Of a DNA stretch of 64,000 bases, positions 23,761 to 34,459 are shown one piece after another; the stretch's first letter is position 1; every line of letters begins with the position of its first letter. Under the pieces are notes generated by a model. That model did no database searches. It saw only the letters and a list, made by a program, of their open reading frames with translations, and had not been told where the DNA came from. The position numbers were made by a program, and so were the translations under genes. This DNA is from Paramacrobiotus metropolitanus (lineage: Eukaryota; Tardigrada; Eutardigrada; Parachela; Macrobiotidae): contig NW_026570304.1 of assembly GCF_019649055.1 (NCBI RefSeq), forward strand, positions 310,001 to 374,000, in the 5' to 3' direction.

Positions 23761-25663
23761 CAACAGACAGAAAACTCTTTAAGCATGAAACGTCCCAAGA
23801 AGCGGTCTGCTGTACCAGTCATCTGCTTTTGGTGATCCCGTAACTGCCAGTAACGGGAAAATCTGCGCGGGTTGATACTGCACAGGATTAATAAGTGAGC
23901 TGAAAGGGATATTACCCGGCGACCCGTTCCAGTTCCTGGAAGCCATCTACTGTATCTCCAATTTGCACTCTTTTCCTGAGCAGTGAGCACCAGCCTCGAC
24001 GCCAATATGGGGACGGGCCGGCAGGAAAAGCCAACACAATCCGCCACCCACGTTTGGGAGCGCGTAATACACACTCTATATTGCAGTTGACCGGTTGCTA
24101 TTATTTTATTAGAACTACTAGTGGCTTGGAGCCGCTAATACAGTATGATAACATAATTATACTGTGGGCGAAATACTCATACAGAGTACATCCATGCCTA
24201 TAGAAAAATCCTGCCGCATAAAGGATGTATTGTATGTAAGTACATATTGTGACTTCTTAAGTACACAAATTTGTGACGACATTAATTTCAATAAAAAATC
24301 AATAAAATTATTTTGTTCAGGCAATAGCCAATTAACATAACAACACACACGTGCTCACACATAGTTGTTATCAGTGTCTATAACTATAAGTACACATATT
24401 TCCATTAGGAACGCTATTTGGTCGCTTGTGCAAAAACTCGTGACCGGCTGTTGCGAGAACAGAGTGGAAAAAGAGGAGAATATTTGGTGAAGTGCCTCCT
24501 TCAGCGGCTTATTGCGGAGAGGAGCAGGGACATGCAGTGGATCACAGATGAAGACTGCGCATATACAGATGCACTACGACCAGTACGACGTGTTCCATGC
24601 CCGGGTCCGGGAAGCCGCTGAAGGGCGCGACGAGGAGGTGCTGTACAGCACCAAACCGGAGCGCCCATTTGACTAGGGGCGCCTGCCGGCTAATAAGGTC
24701 ACTCAGACGAACAACCGAGTCTGCGGGAAAAATATCACCCGAGTACGTTGAGAACGGCCGGGGCGCAGGCAGGGGAAGTAGGCGAACTGTGCACGGCGAA
24801 CTTTAGCAGGAATATTGGTAGCGCTACCGATGCCGGTAGCGTTTGGACATAGGCGACCTCTACCAGATGGCGCCGCAACAGTCAGGAAGCCGGGAATTGG
24901 CAGAGGGCGTGACCAGCTGCATACATGAGGTTGCCGCGGAGCGGGTTGAAGAGGTAGGCGTCGAATCGAATTGAGGGGTATACGTATGTGCCAGTGGCGC
25001 CGGCCGTGAAATATACAACAGCCAGCAGGACGCTGGAGGGTGACAATGCCGGCGACAATGGCGGCCGTGCTTTTCTAGCCGATGTTGGCGCTGTTGTACG
25101 TTGTAGGCTGGTTCCCGTTTAATATCCCGCGAACCCGGATGGAAATGAAACAGCGCCCAGCATATACTATATACAGTATAAGGAGCGTTCGCTGACAATG
25201 CGTGGCTGATGAAAGTTTTCACCTTAACAAGGTCAAGGTAAATACGCTTTTGCAGCTGGATGTATCGCTAATTTGCACCGCGACGGCGCCCTACCAAGCT
25301 AGACTACAATGTTAAGAAAGAAAAGCAGGAATGAGAGCAGTACCTTACTGGTATTTAGAACGCTTAATTATTCCGTTATACTGTAGGAATTGCCCGATTG
25401 CATAATGCGTACATCAGGAAGGATCAAAGGGCAACGATATCGGACATTTTGTGCAAAAATTTGACTTCTGACTTCGGCAGAAAAAACCTCCAAATCCGCG
25501 ATTGTGTCTTCCTTCCTCCATCTCAGGATACCTTCGCCGTCGCGTTATGTGGTAGTTAGTTACGTAGTAGTTAAGAATTAATTTCTTGGTTTGCAGGCAC
25601 TTGAAATACGTGCGTGTGATCGTCGCTAATTTTGCTGTCTGGCTCGCAGAGTGCGTGGCCCGT
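23127..25663. other. Spacer before the large transposon
   Basis: The first 600 bp still belong to the segmental duplication. The remainder shows no supported gene apart from the hydrophobic minus-strand exon at 24882-25077. Several plus-strand open frames near 24.4-24.8 kb have no recognisable motif. Confidence 0.45.
24882..25077 (-). pseudogene. Membrane-protein exon fragment
   Basis: The minus-strand frame reads ARPPLSPALSPSSVLLAVVY, then FTAGATGTYVYPSIRFDAYL and NPLRGNLMYAAGHALCQF, and stops at 24884-24882. It has one membrane helix and good amino-acid balance. It resembles the pieces at 15.4 and 18.4 kb in having a helix followed by an FD-containing segment. No partner exon was joined, so the gene model is unknown. 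Confidence 0.3.
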
Positions 25664-25672
25664 GCACGTGTG

Positions 25673-25814
25673 TAACCGTCCAAAACGTCCGGACGTCTGA
25701 GACGTCCGGCGGACGTTTTGGCGCCTAAACCGTCCAAAACGTCCGAGGGCCGCCAAAACGTCCGCCGTAAATTTTGCCCACCCGATTTTTTTTTGTGTTT
25801 GCGTCGGATCGCAG
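25673..25814 (+). repeat. Left terminal inverted repeat, outer block
   Basis: It begins GTAACCGTCCAAAACGTCC and contains nested palindromes (GGACGTCTGAGACGTCC), then AAATTTTGCCCACCCGAT with a T run, and ends GTTTGCGTCGGATCGCAGCC. Nearly identical on the opposite strand to 31058-31201; the visible differences are a few substitutions and a shorter T run. Confidence 0.92.
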
Positions 25815-26278
25815 CCAGACGTTTCTGCCTGACCGTTAATTCGTCGCCGGACGTTCCAGCCTGACTGGTAATTCGTCGCCTGACGTTTTTGCCTGACCGG
25901 TAATTCGTTGCCGGACGTTTTGGCCTGACCGGTAATTCGGACCTAAACGTTTCAGCCTGACCGGTAATTCGTAGCCGGACGTTTCTGCCTGACCTGTAAT
26001 TCGTAGCCGGACGTTTCTGCCTGACCGGTAATTCGTAGCCTGACGTTTTTGCCTGACCGGTAATTCGTTGCCGGACGTTTTGGCCTGACCGGTAATTCGT
26101 AGCCGGACCTTTCAGCCTGACTGGTAATTCGTTGCCGGACGTTTCTGCTTTACCGGTAGTTCGTAGCCGGACGTTTCAGCCTGACTGGTAATTCGTAGCC
26201 GGACGTTTCTGGCTGACCGGTAATTCGTAGCCGGACGTTTCTGCCTGACCGGCAATTCGGACCCGGACGTTTTTGCCT
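25815..26278 (+). repeat. Left subterminal array of 32-bp units
   Basis: About 14-15 copies of a unit made of CCGGACGTTTCTGCCTGACC followed by GGTAATTCGTAG. Copies differ mainly at three spots: TTTCTG, TTTTTG or TTTTGG; CCGG or CTGG; GTAG, GTTG or GTCG. Same unit as at 30115-31055, inverted. Confidence 0.93.
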
Positions 26279-26280
26279 TC

Positions 26281-29111
26281 ATCAGTGCCGCTCAGCGGGT
26301 GTTGAAAAAACAGTTTCCTGAAATAAACGGATTGGAATCAACGTACGAGCACACGTTGCGGGGTACGGATAGTCTGTATGCACGCACCCAGGTGGTTCGT
26401 GACAAGTGTCACGAGCTAAATCAACAAAATCGTGATGGGACAGAGAGAAAGCTTCAAATCCTAAACATAAACGAAAATCATTGGGTGCTTGCACGGAACG
26501 ACCATTCGGGTGCCTCTAACTGCGTCATCGTAAACGATAGTCTGCCATCGCTGGGATGCGGAGAAGTAATGAAACAACAAATCGCGTCAGTATTTCGATT
26601 TACCGAAGACAGTTTCAAAATTGTAATTCCAAAGATGCCGACACAGCCTAACGGCACTGACTGTGGATTGTATTCCGTGGCAAACCTGGTGGAGAGATGT
26701 TTCGGTGTTGATCCAGCCACCAGAGAATACAACAATGAGGTAACCTTCTAGCTCACAGTGAACATGCAATTTGTGTCTAGAAAACGAAATTTAATTCTGT
26801 TTACTTCAACACAGGACATGCGTCCGCATTTCTTGCGCTGCCTAGAAGAGGAACGGTTTACGCCTTTCCCCAGCGTACCAGTAAAGCCAAAGCGGGATGC
26901 GGTTACCGAAGTGGTCCCGATTATGTGCGATTGCCGAATGCCAAAAATGTACAGCATCGAATGGACCGTAAAATGTGCGAAGTGCTCAAAAGAGTATCAT
27001 CAAGCGTGCGTTTCAAAATCTAAAAAAAACGGATAAGCTGATTCGTAATAAAAGCTGGAAATGCTCGATTTGCGCCAATGAAAGTGAGTTTGGTAGGCGG
27101 AATAGCTCTAATTTACTCCTCATCTACTTTAGTTGTTTATGTACAGCTCGATTTCCAAAATGCGTTAATGCATACCGACCCGTAAACCGACCTCCATTTC
27201 TCTTTTGTAATTTTGACTGTGCGATAATAATCCTACAGAAAGGTCAAGTGAACTGTATAATTACAACAAACATGCACTTGTAGAGCTCAGCAACTCAAGT
27301 GGTACAACATCTAACCAGTTGCTGTTGCCGCAATCAGTTCAAGATTTTAGTGGATCTGAGCAACCCAACCCAGTTGCATCGCTGAACCAAGCAGAATCGT
27401 TCGACACACCTAAAAAAACTTTACCGCTGCCATCCTCAAACGACAAAGTATCGCTCCGACAGTGTAATTTCCTCTTGTCAGGACTGGACGTCCTCAAAGA
27501 AATGTTCACCGAGCAATCCGTAAACGCGCTGGAGCTCGATCTACTGAGTGACACACTCACCAACGCCGATCTTGTGGGATTCCGCGGAGCATTGCGACCC
27601 GACAGCGTTTTACACACCCTATCGTCGCTGCGGCCGAAGGAAAAGAAACAACTGATGTTTTCCAGGCTTGGAAATCTGGAAGCATCAGTCATGCACTTCA
27701 TTCACTACGAAGCCTGGTTTGTGTTGAAGGAAAGACTCACCGCAAAAACAACACTGTCTAAACTCGAGCAGGATAAAAGTGAGTTGTTCCTAAAAGATAA
27801 TACTGATTCGATTTCCATACTGTATAAAACTTTGGCTCCTTCGCAATTAATGCACAGTTTTCCTGTGAACAGAACTTAAAATAAAATTGACAATTATGTG
27901 TATAGAGGGTACCTACAGAACAATGACTTAACGGCAGCTTCTCTTTAGGAACTGAAATGGATAGAAAGGTATTGTGGTATGAAGTGCATGAAAGTCTGAT
28001 GCTTACGTACGAGGATTGGATTGCATTACGTGAGGAAAGAGGGCTCGTTTCAACAATGTGATGAGAGCCGTTCAATGGCTGCTAAATCATCAGTTTCCTT
28101 CGGCCTTAATGCTACCGATTCCTGTTGATTTCCGAGAACCAGAAGACGCCAGTAACAGTTACACCATTGACTCCATTGTCGAATTGCGGAGGCATGACTG
28201 CGGTATCGGCCTTGGAAACGAACGTCGAAAAACGCAGCTTTTGCAACTTTCGGACACCAGATGGATCATTGTATCAAATAATCATGGACACTCTTCAGAT
28301 ATTGTGGACGTTTACGACTGCTTAACACCATACACGGACATTTTTGTGGAGTCGCAAATCGCGTCGCTCTTTCGGTTTGCTCAAACCGACGTCATGCGGT
28401 TGCGCTGGAAAGACATCAACCTTGAAGATGAACTGGACAATTCTGGAATTTATGCAATTGCCTGCCTCACGGATATGTTCTACGGATTCGACCCCTGTAA
28501 AAAAGAGTACAATGAAAAGGTAAAGTTGTGCTTTTGATTTCTGTTGACCGTTCGACCGTAATGGTGATACATTTTTACAGGTGATGAGAAACCATTTGGT
28601 AACGTGTCTGGATAGCAAGAAACTGACTCCTTTTCCGAGCAAAACCAGAATGATAAGCAGCAAATCCGGCGTAACCAACGAAGTTTCGTTACGGTTGATA
28701 TGCCGTTGCAGAATGCCTTTGTTATATGACGCAGAGCTAATCTGGACATGCGTGAAATGCAACAAGGTTTTTCATCGTTCCTGTGTCACCAAAGTCAAGG
28801 CTCAGGACCCCAGCAAACTTAAAGTGAAAAACTGGAACTGCAGCGAATGCAAAAGTGAGAAAAAATATATTGGCAGACCAACTAGTAAACTGCGTGATCA
28901 ATTCAATAAAATTTAATGACCGACATTTTAAAACTGTAAAGACGGTCGAAGTGAAAAGGAGCATAACTTTTTACATGGGTACTTCCTTGCAGAGAAATCG
29001 GAACCAGAGGAAAAAGTGGCGCTCGGACTCGACATAATCACAGCGAGCCAAGGAGATCGCATTGCCAGAGTCATGACCAGACGCCGACGACAAAATTCAC
29101 AAGACGCGTAG
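26281..29111 (+). CDS. Tandem Ulp1/C48 protease-PHD finger protein, six exons
   Basis: Ulp1/SENP-type cysteine proteases cut SUMO or related modifiers; PHD fingers usually bind histone tails. Exons: A 26281-26739 (Ulp1-1), B 26815-27083 (PHD-1), C 27284-27778 (helical linker), D 27949-28519 (linker, Ulp1-2), E 28581-28854 (PHD-2), F 28993-29111 (EPEEKVALGLDI.., basic tail RRRRQNSQDA, stop). Ulp1-1 has His (NENHW), Asp (VNDSL), Gln and Cys (PTQPNGTDCG). Ulp1-2 has Arg for His (DTRW), Glu for Gln and Ser for Cys (LDNSG), keeping only Asp (VYDC), so it should be dead. Both PHDs show C4HC3 spacing (CDCRMPKM, CAKCSKEYHQAC, WKCSIC; CRCRMPLL, CVKCNKVFHRSC, WNCSEC). Introns A/B and D/E are phase 0; B/C and E/F are phase 1. 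The frame slips at the A8 run 27022-27029 and near 28050. The 5' end is lost in the terminal repeat. Confidence 0.8.
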
Positions 29112-29394
29112 ACCACTGTTCCTTTTGCACCATTTTTATTGCTTGATGCTCCAGTAATGTTGCTGTCTACGAAATTAATCAACCGACAAATGAAAAAGTG
29201 CAAGTTTTCAAAATTTCAACACCAGTTCTTTGCAACTAGTTTCCGAATGAGTCAACCTTAAAAGATGAACAAGTTAACCTTCACGTTCACACCTGTGGCA
29301 CGTTTCATACCAAAGAAAAAGCGAATTGTTCTTTCTGTTCTCATATTCACAATTGACATCTATATACAGGCTGTAGGCAACATGTAGTCCTATC

Positions 29395-29770
29395 GGTAGT
29401 CACCTGGCTTCTTGGGTTTGTTAGGTTTTCTTAGGATGTATACAGGATGTCTACAACGGTGTTTTCAGGTTGTCTACAGCCGTCGACCACTGTATACAGC
29501 CAGCCCTCCCTGGATCCAGCTGGATACTCAGCTTGTACACACCGGAAGTCATCCGTAGACACCACTGTAAACATACTGTAGTCCCATAATTTCTCAGAAT
29601 TTTTTGGATGTATACAGGTTTCTACAGGGTGACTGCTGAAGTCTAACGCTGTATACAGCCTGCCATTTCTAGGTTCAGCTAGATGCTCGGCTTGTATCGT
29701 GAATATGCCGGGAGTCATCCGTAGACAGACCCTAGACACCACTGCAGACATGCTGTAGTCACCTGTTTTT
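29395..29770. repeat. Two-copy repeat of about 175 bp inside the transposon
   Basis: Segments at about 29430-29585 and 29605-29765 share the same order of words: GGATGTATACAGG, TCTACA, CTGTATACAGCC, TCATCCGTAGACA, then ACATGCTGTAGTC. They are diverged. Many TATACAG, GTCTACA and TGTAGAC words also make short inverted matches within the block. Confidence 0.7.
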
Positions 29771-30114
29771 TAGGCGTTTCTGGATGACAGGGCATTTACA
29801 GATTATCTACAGATGACTAGAGTGACTACAAGAAGAAACAAAAACGCTCCAGCTTTTTTTTGGTATGAAACGTTCCGTATATGAGGTTCAGATATCGGCA
29901 ATATGTAAATCTAAGATAAAAAAAAGCAAATCGGTGCGAACTTGTTTTAAATAAGGTACACAAAAAGCGTACAGGGGCCTAACAACTGAGAAACGGCAAA
30001 GAAGCGTGAAAACTCAGGAAAGATAAGGTAAGAATCCAAGTTCAAGGAAAAAAGGTTTTGATTAAAGCCCAAATTAAGAAGAAAAATCCGTACCAGTCAG
30101 GTCGAAACGTCTTG

Positions 30115-31055
30115 TTATAAACCACCGGTCCGGTAGAGAAGGCCGGCTACGAATTACCAGTCAGGCTGAAACATCCGGCTACGAATTACCAGTCAGGCTG
30201 AAACATCCGGCTACGAATCACCAGTCAGGCTTAAACGTCCGGCTACGAATTACCAGTCAGGCTGAAACGTCCGGCTACGAATTACCGGTCAGGCAGAAAC
30301 GTCCGGCTACGAATTACTAGTCAGGCTGAAGCGTCCGGCGACGAATAAACGGTCAGGAAGAACGTCCGGCTACGAATTACCGGTCAGGCTGAAACGTCCG
30401 GCTACGAATTACCAGTCAGGCTGAAACGTCCGGCTCCGAATTACCGGTCAGGCAGAAACGTCCGGCTACGAATTACCAGTCAGGCTGAAACATCCGGCTA
30501 CGAATCACCAGTCAGGCTTAAACGTCCGGCTACGAATTACCAGTCAGGCTGAAACGTCCGGCTACGAATTACCGGTCAGGCAGAAACGTCCGGCTGCGAA
30601 CTACCAGTCAGGCTGAAGCGTCCGGCGACGAATTACCGGTCAGGCCAAAACGTCCGGCAACGAATCACCGGTCAGGCAGAAACGTCCGGCTACGAATTAC
30701 CAGTTAGGCTGAAACGTCCGGCGACGAATTAACGGTCAGGCAGAAACGTCCGGCTGCGAATTACCAGTCAGGCAGGAACGTCCGGCTACGAGTTACCGGT
30801 CAGGCAGAAACGTCCGGCTACGAATTACCGGTCAGGCAAAAACGTCCGGCAACAAATCACCGGTCAGACAGAAACGTCCGGCTACGAATTACCGGTCAGG
30901 CCAAAACGTCCGGGTCCGAATAACCGGTCAGGCAGAAACGTCCGGCTATGAATTACCAGTCAGGCTGAAACGTCTGGCTACAAATTACCAGTCAGGCTGA
31001 AACGTCCGGCTACGAATTACCGGTCAGGCTGAAACGTCCGGCTACGAATTACCGA
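30115..31055 (-). repeat. Right subterminal array of 32-bp units
   Basis: About 28-29 copies of the reverse complement of the left unit (CCGGCTACGAATTACCGGTC plus AGGCAGAAACGT). The right array is about twice as long as the left one. Runs of identical variant units recur (CCAGTCAGGCTTAAACGT appears at about 30217 and 30509), which shows block duplication within the array. Confidence 0.93.
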
Positions 31056-31057
31056 TC

Positions 31058-31201
31058 CGGCTGCGATCCGACGCAAACACAAAAAAATCGGGTGGGCAAA
31101 ATTTACGGCGGACGTTTTGGCGGCCCCCGGACGTTTTTGACGGTTTAGTCGCCAAAATGTCCGCCGGACGTCTCAGACGTCCGGACGTTTTGGACGGTTA
31201 C
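31058..31201 (-). repeat. Right terminal inverted repeat, outer block
   Basis: Reverse complement of 25673-25814, starting GGCTGCGATCCGACGCAAAC and ending GGACGGTTACAC. The next bases, ACGTGC, continue the match to the left flank for a few positions. Confidence 0.92.
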
Positions 31202-31209
31202 ACACGTGC

Positions 31210-34200
31210 GCTGCGACGAGAGAAAACGGTGAGCGGGTGAGCAAGAAGAAACTGTTTCTCGACACTGAGTCGGGCATTAATCTTGTGCTCCGGTAGTTGC
31301 AGCGGAGAGTATGAACTGAACTAACTCTTTAGCAATGCATAGTCGCATAAAACGGGAAATACATCTTACGATTAGCCTCAAAATGCCATCTGCAGTAATT
31401 CAACACCCGGCAGTACCAGGGTTTCAACAGATGGTGGGTGTGAAGTATGTACATTAATTAGACTTAATAATACACCATAACTTGATCTGCACGGCAGCCA
31501 GATGGTAGGTGAATGACAGGAATACAACAGGACGACGTATGAAGTAAAACAGACAGTTGCTAGGTCAGCAACGAACACGACAACGGGTAACTCTAGTGAT
31601 TCATTGCAAGCAAAGGAACCCAATTTCCCAGCCTTTTTGCTACCCAACATCGTCTCCAATCAGAGCACCTCGAACTAGCTCCAGCCACGCCATGTCTTTT
31701 GCACTTCCCCGACGACCGTCTACATTTCCTGCGTTACAATCCCGACGCCAGTCCATTCAATGTGGATTCCGATCCCGACCAGTTGAACTTGCTCATGAGG
31801 GAGTGGGTTCTACGTGGTATAAATAAATTGCCGACAAACAGATGCTTGTTCATTTATGGCGTGATGTTTGCATTATACTGCACGCGCATATTACGAGGCC
31901 TTACTGAATACGAGGCCAAGTACCGAATATAATGAGACTTCTGGTACTCTTTCACTGCATTTTCTTCCTGCCATAACTTCCAAACCAGATGTTTCGCGCG
32001 CAAATGGTATTCGCGCCAATGCATACAAATCATCTGGCTATGCATTACCATAAAACGATGCAAAAAAGTATTTAGAAGTAAATAAATTAGATATACGCGC
32101 AAGGGAAAGTTTCGTGCGTGTACACGAATTAATTTGGTACCATGCATCTGTACCGGTTGGTCCGGGTCACTTCTCTTAATCTGCCAGATTCACTGGATTG
32201 GGAAGCTACATTTTCCCGGCTCTGTGCACTCTTGTCAGAATCTGACGCAGTTACGGTATATAGATTTTTCTGTGTACTGGCGCTTTATAGCATTATTTTT
32301 GTAGGATATTTAGTTTGCTGTAATTATTGGTATTTTGTGCTACTTAATGGTCGTGTTGGATAAAAAGGATTATCATTCTCTGCACCCCAAAGCAAGCAAT
32401 CAATCGAGGATACAATACACAAGCAATACGCGACAATGTGCGTGTGAATCGAGAATAATCGATGTTCAGTGTTCACTGCCAGGAGAAAGATATGTTTTGT
32501 TGATACATATTTGTACATCGTAGAGTAGTAATATTAAGTAGGATATTGTCACATAACAAGCCAAGCCGTTCTACACTTCTGCAAGGTCACGCTCACGCGC
32601 TCACCGAAGCTTCTCCTTTAAATACAGTAAAACGCAACTGCACTGTCGATATGTTCCGTCGCACAAATCAGGAATTCTATATATTAAGAAGTTTGACGGA
32701 ACACTGGAAGTTCGCGCCAACGGCAGCGCATGTAAAGCGGCGAATTTTAACCAAATTGTCACTACAACAGAATTTGTGAAAAAAACGGGTAAAGTGTTCG
32801 TAAACATCCACTGATTGATGGCTACAGTGCCCTTTCCACTACTGTACGTGCCGTACGGGTTGCGAGGATTCCGAGTCGGAAAGCCCTCATCCGGCCTGCC
32901 ATATCTGCAGATACCGGCAAGAATAAAGCTAGCCCATCAGTCAGTATCTGCACTGGTGCGGGTATTCTGCAACATTCGTCAACAGCATAGCAGTCCTGCC
33001 GTATAAATTCTTATGCACGTCTTCAGATGGCAGTTGTGCAACCAAGCTAACTAAGAAAACCATTTGCCTACCTGGTTAAATAATTGTGTGCTGTTTGTTT
33101 TTGGCATCGGTTGCCAATACAACTTCTAGAGGGAACCGACTGTGTAATCCCATTTCGCATCTTATGTGATTAACTGTTTTTCTACAGCATATTGATAAGA
33201 AAATACACAGACGAGCAAATGCCGTGTGCAAAAAAAAGCTACAGCAGTTGTTGCTGCAAGTGTCTAGCTGTCTGCTGCAGATCGCGTAGAGTGCAGTTAA
33301 ATTTCTTCGAGAAATGCACATCACTCGTTTAAAATTTAACACGATAAAAGGTAACCTTTGTAATACACAATAAAACTATTGTTAGAATTTATATTATGAG
33401 ATTATTATAGTCACGGGAACAGAAACCGGAAGCATCGCACACACTGGTGTTGTTCTGTTCATTCAACGTCATACTAGCTGGTTGCTTATATAGCACACGG
33501 TACATTCACGATATTAGTAAGTTACTGCACCTAAACATCTGATAAACAAGGGGATTGGTGACCTGGGTGCACCGTACACTCATAGATCAGCTAGTAAGAC
33601 AATGATCATAGTTCACAAGTAGATGACACATTATGAGTGTATATTATATTGGTAATATAATTTCTAACAACTATAAGTAGATAGTGCTCCGTTTTTTTGC
33701 ATTCGCCAGCAGCTGCAGTAATCAGCACTCGTCAAAATTTAATGGTTGTGAACATCGAATATTTATGTCATTGGATTACAACCATTCAATTTTAATATTT
33801 GATAATTTTATTAATTAATAACTATTACATTTGGGGACAACAACAAATTTGCTAAATAAAAGAATGTTAGTGTGATGTACGAGTACACAAGATTATACGA
33901 AGAAAAATGCAATACGAAGCGGTTCGCACCGCTTGCTTGTACAAAAAACGATTCTTGTACATATTACGAACCTTAAACCTGCGCATTTACAAATCGCCTG
34001 CATTAGCTTTTTCTCTGGCATGGTAATATTTTTACTTTCACCAAAACATAACACGAATAATCTGTAAATTTTCCAAAAAATTTTGTGTCACCTTTTCTCA
34101 GCACTTGCCAAATGTTATACTTGTAGTTCAAATTTATATGCTTTTCTCATGAAAAATGCATTTATGCGGTATTCCTCATCACCGGCTGCGCGCGCACAGT

Positions 34201-34340
34201 ATACTTGAGAAACACAGATAACGTTCTTGACTGCGATGCTTCAAAGAAACAGGACAAACTAAGCACAAACCAAACTTTCTTTGGTATATCTGATTTTCTG
34301 TGGACTACATTCCTGTGTATTCTTTTGGGCTTTATTTCTG
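31210..34340. other. AT-rich spacer with scattered exon-like pieces
   Basis: No complete gene. Weak pieces: 32142-32265 (plus strand, LVRVTSLNLPDSLDWEATF) and the last-exon-like piece at 32689. At about 34275-34350 the plus strand reads QTFFGISDFLWTTFLCILLG, a possible first membrane helix of the XK-related gene downstream. Otherwise nothing was seen. Confidence 0.4.
32689..32814 (+). CDS. Possible terminal exon, unrecognised
   Basis: After an acceptor-like TATATTAAG the plus strand reads KFDGTLEVRANGSACKAANF, then NQIVTTTEFVKKTGKVFVNI, His and TGA. The 41 codons have good balance and alternating hydrophobic pattern, as in a beta-rich domain. No upstream exon was found, so it may be chance. 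Confidence 0.25.
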   Translation, partial: KFDGTLEVRANGSACKAANFNQIVTTTEFVKKTGKVFVNIH

Positions 34341-34345
34341 TTCCC

Positions 34346-34445
34346 CTGAATGGCAAATTTCCCGCCATTCAGTATGGGGGGTGGCCGCGGGACCATAGTC
34401 TGGTAACAAGTCTCCAGAAGCTGTGTGGTGGCAGCTGTCCCGCGG
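34346..34445 (+). ncRNA. Strongly folded 5' region of the non-LTR element
   Basis: There is a 9-bp hairpin CTGAATGGC/GCCATTCAG (34346-34354 with 34364-34372). It is followed by a three-way junction: outer stem CCGCGGGAC/GTCCCGCGG (34385-34393 with 34437-34445), hairpin TCTGG/CCAGA (34399-34403 with 34414-34418) and hairpin AGCTG/CAGCT (34419-34423 with 34432-34436). The inner stems abut each other and the outer stem. It lies just 5' of the retrotransposon ORF. A structured 5' UTR is plausible; a self-cleaving ribozyme is possible, but I could not place a known ribozyme core. Confidence 0.45.
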
Positions 34446-34459
34446 ACATCCAGCGACCA

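Larger units (their letters stand above)
25664..31209 (+). mobile_element. 5.5-kb DNA transposon with repeat-built inverted termini
   Basis: The two ends are inverted copies: an outer block of about 140 bp (25673-25814 and 31058-31201) and an inner block of 32-bp tandem repeats, opposite in orientation at each end. Between them lies one plus-strand gene for a double Ulp1-PHD protein. No transposase was found. If the element starts TGTAACC and ends GGTTACA, both flanks are CACGTG, a possible 6-bp duplication that is also a palindrome; a 9-bp duplication is not seen. Long minisatellite termini with Ulp1 and PHD genes are known from Mutator-like elements of the Rehavkus type (family knowledge, not searched here). 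This copy would then be non-autonomous for transposition or deleted for its transposase. Confidence 0.85.

Noticed and set aside
25815-31055. Regular repeats resembling a CRISPR array
   Set aside because: The 32-bp units are contiguous with no unique spacers, occur as inverted arrays at both ends of a transposon, and the setting is eukaryotic.
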